NCBI GenBank assembly: GCA_031277615.1
Contig: JAITMC010000011.1
Location: 62,001-126,000, forward strand
DNA: 64,000 bases
DNA from: Chryseobacterium sp.
Lineage (GTDB): Bacteria > Bacteroidota > Bacteroidia > Flavobacteriales > Weeksellaceae
Direction: 5' to 3'
Shown here: piece by piece, positions 24,706 through 33,608 of the stretch
Position numbering within the stretch: the first letter of the stretch is position 1
How the letters are laid out: each line of letters begins with the position of its first letter
Position numbers and translations under genes: made by a program
The notes under the pieces: generated by a model
What the model was told of the DNA's origin: nothing
The model's input: only the letters and a program-made list of their open reading frames with translations
Database searches by the model: none

Positions 24706-25653
24706 ATGGAAAGAAAAAATTTAATCAGCGCCCATAATCCGGTAACCGGCCCAAGACATCTGGGACATTATTTCGGAGCGATGAAATCTTTAGCAGAAAC
24801 TCAGTATGAGCATAATACTTTTGTAGTTCTCGACGATCTTCTGGCTTATTTTATGTACCCGAAAGAAAGAGATTACATTCAGAACAGGACTTTATTTGTG
24901 GTTCAGGATTTTATCAATTCAGGGTTCGATGTAGAAAACAACAATATCCTGCTGACTTCGGACATTGCCCCCTTATTTCTTGAGCATATGCTGTATTACA
25001 GCACCGTGATCGATGTGGAATACTGTAATCACCTGTACCAGAATTCTTTTCTGGGATCTTTGAAATCCTACCAGAGAAAGGAGCTGGGCCTCAGTAATTA
25101 TCCGTCTGTTACAGAATGGCTGTATCCGCAGATAGGGATTGCCGCTATGGCATTAAGCCTTAATGCCGATTATTTTCAGGGCGGAGAAGAGATTATAGGC
25201 TATATTTATATCATGGAAGAAATCGCAGAAAATCTCAGGAGAAGAAATAAGATCTCCATCAGTGTTCCTGAATATCTGCCTTCAAAAATCGGATACATCA
25301 ACGGAACGGACGGGAAATATATGATTCAGAAAAACTGTGTATTTCTGAGCGAAGAACTCGATGATCTGGAAGCGAAGATTATGTCTATCCAGGATAAAAA
25401 AGTATTGCAGGAATGGTATAACTCGCTTCACAGGGAAGACCTTTCACAGGCGTTGGAGCATAATGCACTCAGCATTGAGGAGAAGATGAAGTTTTTCGGT
25501 ATTTTATCCGAAGAGCTGCGTCCGTTCAGGGAAAACAGGCTTACCAATGCATTTTTAATGGATGTGCTGGATAAAGGGAAAGAATCTGTACAGGATATCT
25601 TAAAGGCATCTTTGGAACCTCTTAAGAATTCGCTCAATATCTACAGCATCTGA
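24706..25653 (+). CDS. Tryptophanyl-tRNA synthetase-like protein with degenerate KMSKS (paralogue B)
   Basis: 315 residues from the ATG at 24706; the longer frame from 24664 adds an unlikely N-terminus. Full-length TrpRS-like: HIGH-equivalent GPRHLGHYFGAMKS near residue 16, YFQGGEEIIGYIYIM in the middle, and the TrpRS-type tail ELRPFRENRLTNAFLMDVL. The KMSKS segment reads GTDGKYMIQKNCVF, again lost, but with a different sequence from paralogue A. Spacing of conserved residues is equal in both, so they are an ancient duplicated pair rather than recent copies. Two distinct paralogues suggest a heterodimer or two steps. Function is unknown. Confidence 0.82.
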   Translation: MERKNLISAHNPVTGPRHLGHYFGAMKSLAETQYEHNTFVVLDDLLAYFMYPKERDYIQNRTLFVVQDFINSGFDVENNNILLTSDIAPLFLEHMLYYSTVIDVEYCNHLYQNSFLGSLKSYQRKELGLSNYPSVTEWLYPQIGIAAMALSLNADYFQGGEEIIGYIYIMEEIAENLRRRNKISISVPEYLPSKIGYINGTDGKYMIQKNCVFLSEELDDLEAKIMSIQDKKVLQEWYNSLHREDLSQALEHNALSIEEKMKFFGILSEELRPFRENRLTNAFLMDVLDKGKESVQDILKASLEPLKNSLNIYSI

Positions 25654-25705
25654 GTTGAGGAACTTTTTTAGCAGTCAGAATCATCAGACTTTAAATTAAT
25701 TGATA

Positions 25706-26218
25706 ATGGAACATACAATCGTTTTAAGAAAACTATCCGCGGATGATGCCACAGCATTAAGCAGGCTGGCAGATAATAAAAACATCTGGGATAACATGAG
25801 GGATATCTTCCCCCATCCTTATACCCTTAAGGATGCGCAGCAATTTATCGGCATGGTTGCTGCGGAAGATCCCCAAATGAGTTTCGCCATAGAATACAAC
25901 GGCCATTTTGCAGGAATGATAAGCCTGATCAGACAACCTGACGTCTACAGAAAAAGTGCAGAAATAGGATTCTGGATCGGGGAAGAATACTGGGGTAAAA
26001 AAATCGTGAGTATTTCCACTCAAAAGCTGATTGATTATGCCATCAAAAACCTGGATCTGAACCGGATTTTTGCCCGGGTTTTCGAATATAATACCGCTTC
26101 TATGAAAGTTCTGAAAAACAACGGATTCATTGAAGAAGGCGTTTCAATTGATGCCGTTTATAAAAACAATCAGTTTTATGACCTTCATCATTTCTACTTA
26201 CTGATCAGAAACGTTTAA
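25706..26218 (+). CDS. GNAT-family N-acyltransferase (RimJ/RimL-like)
   Basis: 170 residues from the ATG at 25706 (a TTG two codons earlier is less likely). GNAT fold features: EIGFWIGEEYWGKKIVSIST is the acetyl-CoA pyrophosphate-binding region and beta-4, and VFEYNTASMKVLKNNGFIEEG is the typical C-terminal motif B of RimJ/RimL-type enzymes. Such enzymes acetylate amino termini or small molecules. Position between the TrpRS-like gene and the MFS exporter suggests it acts on the product or provides self-protection; both are inference. GNAT-fold enzymes that use aminoacyl-tRNA also exist, which would fit the TrpRS-like neighbours. Confidence 0.85.
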   Translation: MEHTIVLRKLSADDATALSRLADNKNIWDNMRDIFPHPYTLKDAQQFIGMVAAEDPQMSFAIEYNGHFAGMISLIRQPDVYRKSAEIGFWIGEEYWGKKIVSISTQKLIDYAIKNLDLNRIFARVFEYNTASMKVLKNNGFIEEGVSIDAVYKNNQFYDLHHFYLLIRNV

Positions 26219-26388
26219 TCTGTAATACCTCCGGAACCTGAAGGATCCTGTCTTTTTTATAGACTACTCACAGTAAAGATACCGGGAGTTTTCCTCAGCG
26301 TTCCGGGGTTTATTCAGTTACAGAAACAGAAGAAGCGGGGATTATTTCCCGGAAAAATACACTGAAGAATTATCTGATTTTAACGGAT

Positions 26389-27615
26389 ATGGGCCATATC
26401 ATTACCTTTTTTTCAGACGCTTATAAAGGATTGTCAAAAGAATCCTGGATGCTGTCTCTGGTCATGCTGATTTACCGTTCAGGATCAATGGTCCTGCCCT
26501 TTCTGGGCGTTTACTTCTCAGAACAGTTGAATCTCTCTCTGCAGGAGACAGGAGCTTTATTAAGCTGCTACGGACTGGGGGCCATTCTGGGGGCTTACCT
26601 TGGCGGAAGACTGACAGATAAAGCAGGATACTTCAAAGTTCAGGTTGTCAGCCTTTTTCTGTGTGTTCCGGGACTCCTGCTGATCCCTCATCTGAAAAAC
26701 ATGTATCTTCTGTCAGGGATCCTTTTTCTGCAAAGTACCATCAATGAGATTTTCCTTCCGGCCAATTCAGTTGCTATTACCCGATATTCTTCAGTAGAAA
26801 ACAGGGCCCGGGCCTTTTCACTGAACAGACTGGCCCTTAATCTTGGATTTTTTATCGGACCTTCTTTAGGAGGGCTGCTTTCTTCCGTTTCCTATAGCCT
26901 GATATTCTACGTTAATGCCGCTGCTGCACTGATTTCAGGAAGTATCATCTATCTGTATTTCAGAAAAAAGAAACCACCTGTTTCAGCAGAAAAAACAGTC
27001 CATCCCTCTTTCCGGTCTCCTTACCGGGATCTTTCATTCCTTATTTTCATTTTTTTCTGTATCCTGTATGCTTTATGCATTATGCAGCTGTTCAGCAACT
27101 TACCTTTGTTTTATCAATATACAGGGCTTTCCAAAATAGAAATCGGGATGCTGTTCGGCTATTGCGGAATTTTGCTTTTCATTGTTGAAATGCCTCTGGT
27201 AAACTGGGCAGCCAAAACTTTCAGCACCATCCATACCGTTGTATTGGGTTTATTTCTGCTCTTTGCGGGTTACCTTATACTGGCTTTTTACTCCGATCTG
27301 TACTCCATTATCCTTTCTATTACCCTGATCTCCCTTTCCAATGTGCTGGTGATTCCGTTTCTGTCAACGATCGCTTCTGTGCGGGCAGAAGGTAAAAATA
27401 TGGGAGCTTATATGGGTTTATTCGGAGGAATATTTTCAGTCGCACTATTTCTCGCCCCACTTTCAGGATCTTTTATTGCCGGACACTATGGTTTCAGCAG
27501 CCTCTGGCTGATTATTTCTGTAGTGATCATCATTGCTTTATCCGGAATCTATTACACCTATACCCAAAAACTTTCAGGAGAAAAGACCCCTGCTCCGGAA
27601 ATGGAAAAAGAATAA
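26389..27615 (+). CDS. MFS transporter, probable exporter of the peptide-cluster product
   Basis: 408 residues, about 12 membrane helices. The motif-A loop reads GAYLGGRLTDKAGYFKV after helix 2, and RYSSVENRARAFSLNRLALN leads into helix 5. The central loop near residue 195-210 is short and basic. It is the last gene of the same-strand run that starts at 20726, separated from the GNAT gene by 170 nt. Export of a small product is the likely role; classical RiPP exporters are ABC proteins, so the product may be small and heavily processed. Inference only. Confidence 0.85.
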   Translation: MGHIITFFSDAYKGLSKESWMLSLVMLIYRSGSMVLPFLGVYFSEQLNLSLQETGALLSCYGLGAILGAYLGGRLTDKAGYFKVQVVSLFLCVPGLLLIPHLKNMYLLSGILFLQSTINEIFLPANSVAITRYSSVENRARAFSLNRLALNLGFFIGPSLGGLLSSVSYSLIFYVNAAAALISGSIIYLYFRKKKPPVSAEKTVHPSFRSPYRDLSFLIFIFFCILYALCIMQLFSNLPLFYQYTGLSKIEIGMLFGYCGILLFIVEMPLVNWAAKTFSTIHTVVLGLFLLFAGYLILAFYSDLYSIILSITLISLSNVLVIPFLSTIASVRAEGKNMGAYMGLFGGIFSVALFLAPLSGSFIAGHYGFSSLWLIISVVIIIALSGIYYTYTQKLSGEKTPAPEMEKE

Positions 27616-27975
27616 ACAGGAATATTCAAAAAAAAGCATCTTTAGAAACCTTTATTAAGATAATATCAAAGGATTTATACCTTCCGGAAACCCGTAATAA
27701 AAACAAGGTGCCAGGCTCTACATTTGCTTTAAATTTACTTTTAATAAACTTTTCCTTAAAATGTAACAGAAATTCATGAAAATGAAGAGAGATTATAAAG
27801 AGTATCCACAGCAAAAAAATACGATTACAGCCCAGCCCCGGCTTTACTTCGGTACTGTTTTCCAATTCATTATATTTTTGTAACTTAACTTAATTGAAAA
27901 ATCTGCGGTGTCGTCTTCCGGTATCCTGCAGATTCTGTTCAGGAAAAATTAATCACCAACACCCATCTACAGACC
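27616..27975. other. Intergenic region of 360 bp
   Basis: AT-rich, without a gene. It contains the promoter candidate at 27873-27880 for the large helicase gene. Confidence 0.5.
27873..27880 (+). promoter_or_regulatory. Candidate -7 box of the helicase fusion gene
   Basis: TATTTTTG, an exact TAnnTTTG match, about 95 nt before the TTG start. The -33 region (TGTTTTCC) is not a perfect TTTG. Confidence 0.4.
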
Positions 27976-30900
27976 TTGATAAGAGAAACAGAACATACCG
28001 GCCGCTCCATAGCATTTATTGATACCGAAATTGAGCCTAAAAACCTTAAAATTCTGGACATAGGCGGCATTAAAAATGACGGAAATATCTTCCATAAGAA
28101 TTCTGTTACAGACTTCATCCGGTTTCTCAGCAATACAGAATTTATATGCGGCCACAATATATTCAATCACGATATGGTATATATCGGAAAAGCGGCAGCG
28201 GACGCAGGCGTTCATCCCGAAAATGTTATTGACACCCTGTACCTGTCCCCTCTCCTGTTTCCCACCAAACCTTATCATTCTTTATTGAAAGATGATAAAC
28301 TTCAGACCGATGAGCTCAATAACCCTTTACATGATTCCATCAAGGCCAAAGACCTGTTTTATGCTGAATTAACAGCATTCCGTGAGACAGACCAAACCCT
28401 GAAACAGATTTTTTATTTACTGTTGAAAGACAGAAGAGAGTTCAATGCTTTTTTCCGTTATACTGATTATTCCGTAGAAGAAACCGATGTAAGGAAGCTG
28501 ATTCTGATAAAATTCAAAGACGAAATCTGTGAACACGCCGATTTAGCACAGCTGATTTCAGAATATCCGGTAGAGCTTGCTTACAGCCTGTCTCTTACGC
28601 ATTCTTTCATTGAACATCAGGAAATTCATTCTATTACTCCGCCCTGGGTATTGAAAAATTATCCGGAAACAGAAAGGATTATGTTCCTGCTGCGAAACAG
28701 ACCCTGCATCCCAGGTTGTTTTTATTGTAACCGGGCATTGGACATTCATAAAGGATTGAAAAAGTTCTTTGACTACAATTCGTTTCGGAAGTATGGCGGT
28801 GAAGCTCTTCAGGAGAAAGCGGTGAAAGCTGCTGTGGACAACAAATCATTGCTGGCTGTTTTTCCGACCGGAGGTGGTAAGTCTATTACATTTCAGGTTC
28901 CGGCTCTCATCAGTGCCGAAACAGCCAAAGGACTTACCGTGATCATCTCACCCCTTCAATCCCTGATGAAAGATCAGGTCGACAATCTTGAAAAGATCGG
29001 AATTACCGAAGCGGTCACCATCAACGGATTGCTTGATGAGGTTGAAAGAGGCAAATCATTTGAAAGGATTGAAGACGGCTCAGCTTCCATCCTTTATATT
29101 TCCCCGGAATCTCTACGCTCTAAAAGTATAGAAAAATTAATTTTAGGAAGAAAAATCGTCCGTTTCGTTATTGATGAAGCGCATTGCTTTTCCGCATGGG
29201 GTCAGGATTTCCGTGTTGACTATCTTTATATTGGTGATTTTATCAGATCTCTTCAGGAAAAGAAAAATCTGGAAGAAGGAATTCCTGTTTCCTGCTTTAC
29301 CGCCACGGCCCGGCAGAAAGTTATTCAGGATATCCGGGATTATTTTAAAGAAAAACTAGATCTTGATCTGGAGCTGTTTACTTCAAAAGCTTCAAGAAAC
29401 AATCTCCACTACAAAGTGTATGAAAAAGCAGATGAAGAAGAAAAATACCAGGCGGCCCGGGATCTGATCGAAGGAAAAAACTGTCCCACCATTATCTATG
29501 TTTCAAAAACAAAAAAAGCTTTTTCTCTGGCTGAAAGACTCGCCAAAGACGGATTCAGTGCCAGGCCTTATCATGGAAAGATGGAAAAACAGGAAAAATC
29601 AGCCAACCAGGACTCGTTCATTGCCGGAGAAACTCAGATCATGGTGGCCACATCGGCCTTTGGAATGGGCGTTGACAAAAAGGACGTAGGCATGGTCATT
29701 CATTACGAAATTTCCAATTCACTCGAAAACTATGTTCAGGAAGCCGGAAGGGCGGGCAGAGATGAAAATATCACCGCAGACTGTTTTGTTCTGTTCAATG
29801 AGGAAGATCTTGGCAAACACTTTATTTTACTGAATCAGAATAAAGTTTCCATTAAAGAAATCCAGCAGATATGGAAAGCCATAAAAGACATCACCCGATT
29901 CCGGTACAAAGTTTCCAATTCTGCTTTGGAAATTGCCCGGAAGGCTGGCTGGGACGACAGCGTCATAGAGATTGAAACCCGTGTGACCACTGCCATTGCT
30001 GCCTTGGAAGATGCCGGCTACCTGAAGCGGGGGCAGAATATGCCGAGAATTTTTGCCAACAGTATTTTAGCCCGAAATGCTCAGGAAGCCATTGATAAGA
30101 TCAATGCTTCCGAAAAATTCATTGGAACACAGAAAGAACACGGGGTCAGAATTATAAAAAAACTTTTTTCAAGCAAAAGTCGGAAGCAGTCCAGTGATGA
30201 AACCGCCGAATCAAGGGTTGATTATATTAGCGACCGTTTAGGTATTGTAAAGGAAAAGGTTATTAATATCATTAATCTCCTTCGTGAAGAAGGAATTTTA
30301 GCCGACACCAGAGATCTCACGGCATTTATCAAAAGTGGCGAAAACCGGAACCGCTCGCTCACCATCGTTGAAGCTTACGCTAAGATTGAGAATTTCCTGC
30401 TCCCTTTACTGGAAGAGCAGCAAAAAGAATTTCACCTTAAACAGCTTAATGAGGACGGTGAAAAAAATGGCTGCGAAGGAATCAATACCGCCAGAATTAA
30501 AACCATCGTCAACTTCTGGGCGATCAAAAACTGGGTCAAAAGGCAACCTCTTCCCTTCTCAAAGAATCATCTCATTGTCGGCCTTCTTCATCCCGAAGAA
30601 GAACTGAAAGAGAAGCTGAAAAAAAGACATGAACTGGCCAGGTTCATCGTTGAACTGCTGTATGAAAAAAGCAGTCTGGACCTTACCAAAGGTGAGACCG
30701 GAAAAGAGGAAGTTCTCGTTGAATTTTCAGTTCATGAGCTGAAGGACGCTTATAATAACAGCTCCAATCTCTTCAAAATGGATATTGACATTCATGATAT
30801 TGAAGACACCCTTTTTTACCTCTCAAGAATTGAAGCCATTAAAATAGAAGGCGGCTTTCTGGTTCTATACAACAGGCTCACTATTGAGCGCACCGAGCAG

Positions 30901-32838
30901 GATAATAAGAAAAGATATACCAAGGACGATTACCAGAAACTACAGCAGTTTTACGAAAATAAAGTGCAGCAGATTCATATCGTAGGAGAATATGCAAAAA
31001 AAATGATCTCCAGCTATCAGGATGCCCTTCAGTTTGCAGAAGATTACTTCCAGCTCAATTATACCTCCTTTCTCAATAAATATTTTAACAGCAGCAGGCA
31101 GGAAGAGATCAGAAAAAACCTGACTCCGGCAAAATTCAGACAGCTTTTCGGAGAATTGTCTCCCACACAGCTGAAGATCATCAAAGATAATGAAACACGG
31201 CATATTGCTGTTGCTGCCGGCCCGGGAAGCGGAAAAACAAGAGTACTCGTTCATAAGCTGGCCTCCCTTCTTACCATGGAAGACGTAAAACAAGAGCAGC
31301 TGCTGATGCTTACTTTTTCAAGGGCGGCCGCCACCGAATTCAAGAAACGGCTGATCCGGCTTATCGGAAATTCCGTGCTTTATATTGATATCAAGACGTT
31401 TCATTCTTATTGTTTTGATCTTTTGGGTAAAGTAGGAACGATAGAAAAATCAGAGATCATTCTCAGAAAGACCATTGAAAAGATCCGGAATGGAGAAGTT
31501 GAAGCCAGCAAGATCACCAAAACCGTGCTCGTTATAGATGAAGCACAGGATATGGATAGTGACGAGTTTGAGCTGATCAATGCCCTCATGGAACAGAACG
31601 AAGAGATGCGAGTGATTGCTGTAGGGGATGACGATCAGAATATTTATGAATTCAGGGGAGCAAGCTCAAAGTATCTGGAACAGTTCATCACAGTTAATAA
31701 CGCTGTAAAATATGAACTGATCGAAAACTACAGAAGCAAAAGCAATCTTGTAGAGCTTTCCAATCAGTTTGTGAAACAGATCTCCCATCGCCTGAAGGAA
31801 ACACCCATTATTGCCAGACAAACTGATAACGGGAAAATAAAAATTGTAAAGTACCAAAACGCAAATCTCATTACTCCGCTGGTAGACGACCTCCTCAATA
31901 CCGGACTTCAGGGAACCACCTGCGTGCTGACTAAAACCAATGATGAGGCACTACAGGTTACCGGGCTGCTCCTGAAAAAAGGAATACACGCAGAATTAAT
32001 CCAGACCAACGACGCCTTCAGCCTGTATCATATTGCTGAAATCAGGTTTTTTCTCAATCTGTTAAACCGGAATGATCAGACCTTTACCATCAGTGATCAC
32101 GCGTGGGATCATGCCAAACGGGAACTGATCAACAGCTTTCGCCACAGCACGCAGCTGGATTCATGCCTCAGACTTATAAAAGATTTTGAAACCGTTAATC
32201 CCAAAACAAAATACAAATCGGATCTGGAAGTTTTTATCCGCGAATCCAGGTTAGAAGATTTTTTCAGTGAAAGCGGGGAAACTGTTTTTGTATCCACCAT
32301 TCATAAAGCAAAAGGTAAAGAGTTTGACCATGTCTTTTTACTTCTTGAAAATTTTCATCTCAACAATGATCAGGATAAACGGCAGCTGTATGTGGCTATG
32401 ACAAGGGCCAAAAGAGATTTAACCATCCACATTAATTCTGATCTTCTCGATCATATCTCGGCGGAGAATATGGAACGGGTCGAGGACAGAGAAACCCATT
32501 CTCCTCCTCACCTCATCGCCATGCATCTGACGTATAAAGATGTCTGGCTGGATTATTTCATCGGCAATCAGTCGTTAATTTCCCAACTCAGAAGCGGAGA
32601 CCATCTCATCGTGAGCGGAACGGAGTGTTTTACACCCAACGGACAGTCTGTTTTAAAATTCTCGCAACAGTTCCGTAAGACCATTGATGATATGAAGTCT
32701 AAAAATTTTGAACTGGTCAGCGTAAAGGTAAATTTTATTGTGTATTGGCTGAAAGAAGGATCCGAAAATGAAATCAAGGTTATTTTACCGGAAGTTTATT
32801 TTCAGAAAAGCCTTCCCTTCACCCCTAATCAGCAGTAA
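27976..32838 (+). CDS. Three-module DNA repair/defence enzyme: DEDD exonuclease - RecQ helicase - UvrD-type helicase
   Basis: 1620 residues, three enzymes in one chain. Residues 10-170: exonuclease domain starting IAFIDTE, with GHNIFNHD. Residues about 280-640: RecQ-type SF2 helicase, Walker A FPTGGGKSITF near 298, VIDEAHCFSAWGQDFR near 398, and EAGRAGRDE. Residues about 1060-1500: SF1 UvrD/PcrA-type helicase, Walker A AAGPGSGKTRV near 1080, VIDEAQDMDSDEF near 1187, VSTIHKAKGKEFDHV near 1440. The start at 27976 is a TTG; there is no ATG in frame before the exonuclease motif, so a non-ATG start is likely. It probably acts in DNA repair or in defence. Confidence 0.9.
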   Translation: MIRETEHTGRSIAFIDTEIEPKNLKILDIGGIKNDGNIFHKNSVTDFIRFLSNTEFICGHNIFNHDMVYIGKAAADAGVHPENVIDTLYLSPLLFPTKPYHSLLKDDKLQTDELNNPLHDSIKAKDLFYAELTAFRETDQTLKQIFYLLLKDRREFNAFFRYTDYSVEETDVRKLILIKFKDEICEHADLAQLISEYPVELAYSLSLTHSFIEHQEIHSITPPWVLKNYPETERIMFLLRNRPCIPGCFYCNRALDIHKGLKKFFDYNSFRKYGGEALQEKAVKAAVDNKSLLAVFPTGGGKSITFQVPALISAETAKGLTVIISPLQSLMKDQVDNLEKIGITEAVTINGLLDEVERGKSFERIEDGSASILYISPESLRSKSIEKLILGRKIVRFVIDEAHCFSAWGQDFRVDYLYIGDFIRSLQEKKNLEEGIPVSCFTATARQKVIQDIRDYFKEKLDLDLELFTSKASRNNLHYKVYEKADEEEKYQAARDLIEGKNCPTIIYVSKTKKAFSLAERLAKDGFSARPYHGKMEKQEKSANQDSFIAGETQIMVATSAFGMGVDKKDVGMVIHYEISNSLENYVQEAGRAGRDENITADCFVLFNEEDLGKHFILLNQNKVSIKEIQQIWKAIKDITRFRYKVSNSALEIARKAGWDDSVIEIETRVTTAIAALEDAGYLKRGQNMPRIFANSILARNAQEAIDKINASEKFIGTQKEHGVRIIKKLFSSKSRKQSSDETAESRVDYISDRLGIVKEKVINIINLLREEGILADTRDLTAFIKSGENRNRSLTIVEAYAKIENFLLPLLEEQQKEFHLKQLNEDGEKNGCEGINTARIKTIVNFWAIKNWVKRQPLPFSKNHLIVGLLHPEEELKEKLKKRHELARFIVELLYEKSSLDLTKGETGKEEVLVEFSVHELKDAYNNSSNLFKMDIDIHDIEDTLFYLSRIEAIKIEGGFLVLYNRLTIERTEQDNKKRYTKDDYQKLQQFYENKVQQIHIVGEYAKKMISSYQDALQFAEDYFQLNYTSFLNKYFNSSRQEEIRKNLTPAKFRQLFGELSPTQLKIIKDNETRHIAVAAGPGSGKTRVLVHKLASLLTMEDVKQEQLLMLTFSRAAATEFKKRLIRLIGNSVLYIDIKTFHSYCFDLLGKVGTIEKSEIILRKTIEKIRNGEVEASKITKTVLVIDEAQDMDSDEFELINALMEQNEEMRVIAVGDDDQNIYEFRGASSKYLEQFITVNNAVKYELIENYRSKSNLVELSNQFVKQISHRLKETPIIARQTDNGKIKIVKYQNANLITPLVDDLLNTGLQGTTCVLTKTNDEALQVTGLLLKKGIHAELIQTNDAFSLYHIAEIRFFLNLLNRNDQTFTISDHAWDHAKRELINSFRHSTQLDSCLRLIKDFETVNPKTKYKSDLEVFIRESRLEDFFSESGETVFVSTIHKAKGKEFDHVFLLLENFHLNNDQDKRQLYVAMTRAKRDLTIHINSDLLDHISAENMERVEDRETHSPPHLIAMHLTYKDVWLDYFIGNQSLISQLRSGDHLIVSGTECFTPNGQSVLKFSQQFRKTIDDMKSKNFELVSVKVNFIVYWLKEGSENEIKVILPEVYFQKSLPFTPNQQ

Positions 32839-32935
32839 ATCCCGAATAACGGGAATAAAGTACAGGGCTTGTATCCGCATTGGAAAAAATGTAATTTAGC
32901 TGCCGTAAAAAAAGTATTCCGGAATAATCACTGCC

Positions 32936-33520
32936 ATGTCTAAACTAAAAGCTGTAAGGGAACAGAAAAATCTGACGCAGGAAGAGCTGTCAGAAAAATC
33001 CAGGATCTCTGTAAGAACCATTCAACGGATCGAATCCGGTACGGAGCCTAAAGGGCATACTTTAAGAGCGCTGGCCCAGGCATTGGAAATACAGGAAAGT
33101 GTATTGCTGGAAATCCCAGCGGTTCCTCAAACCGGGCAGGAGACCAAACCGGAAACAGAGAAAGACATCCGGACCATAGAAGAAGAAGGAATTGATTATT
33201 CAAAGATCAAAATGATTAATCTTTCCTCGCTGTTATTTGTCGTTCTTCCACCCTTGAATATTCTTACTCCTCTCCTGCTGATGTATGTTCTGAAACAACG
33301 GAACAGCCTGACGAGACAGATTATTTCAGTTCAGATGATGTGGACGGCTCTGGCTCCCATTGTATTTATGCTGGGCATCTTTTTAAAGCTTGGAAGGCAG
33401 TTCTCGCTGGTCCTGATGATCCTTATTGTACTCTCCAATGTCTTTATCATCCTCCGGAATGCAGCTTCCATAGACCGGAATAAAAAACTGCACTTTAAAC
33501 TGAATTTCAGCATGATATAA
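32936..33520 (+). CDS. XRE-family HTH regulator with C-terminal membrane helices
   Basis: 194 residues. N-terminal helix-turn-helix of the XRE/Cro type (EQKNLTQEELSEKSRISVRT, then IQRIESGTEPKGHTLRALAQ). A linker follows, then about three or four membrane helices (around SSLLFVVLPPLNILTPLLLM and IVFMLGIFLKL), resembling DUF4870-type membrane domains. A membrane-tethered regulator is implied. The next gene on the strand, 88 nt later, is a serine hydrolase. The protein is small for a sensor, so ligand and target are unknown. Confidence 0.85.
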   Translation: MSKLKAVREQKNLTQEELSEKSRISVRTIQRIESGTEPKGHTLRALAQALEIQESVLLEIPAVPQTGQETKPETEKDIRTIEEEGIDYSKIKMINLSSLLFVVLPPLNILTPLLLMYVLKQRNSLTRQIISVQMMWTALAPIVFMLGIFLKLGRQFSLVLMILIVLSNVFIILRNAASIDRNKKLHFKLNFSMI

Positions 33521-33608
33521 TTCCTGTCAGGACTTTGGCGGGTTGTTGGCGGGTTCATTTTTATGATAAAACTGCCGGAAAATATAATCTTTGTCAAAAA
33601 TTGTAACA

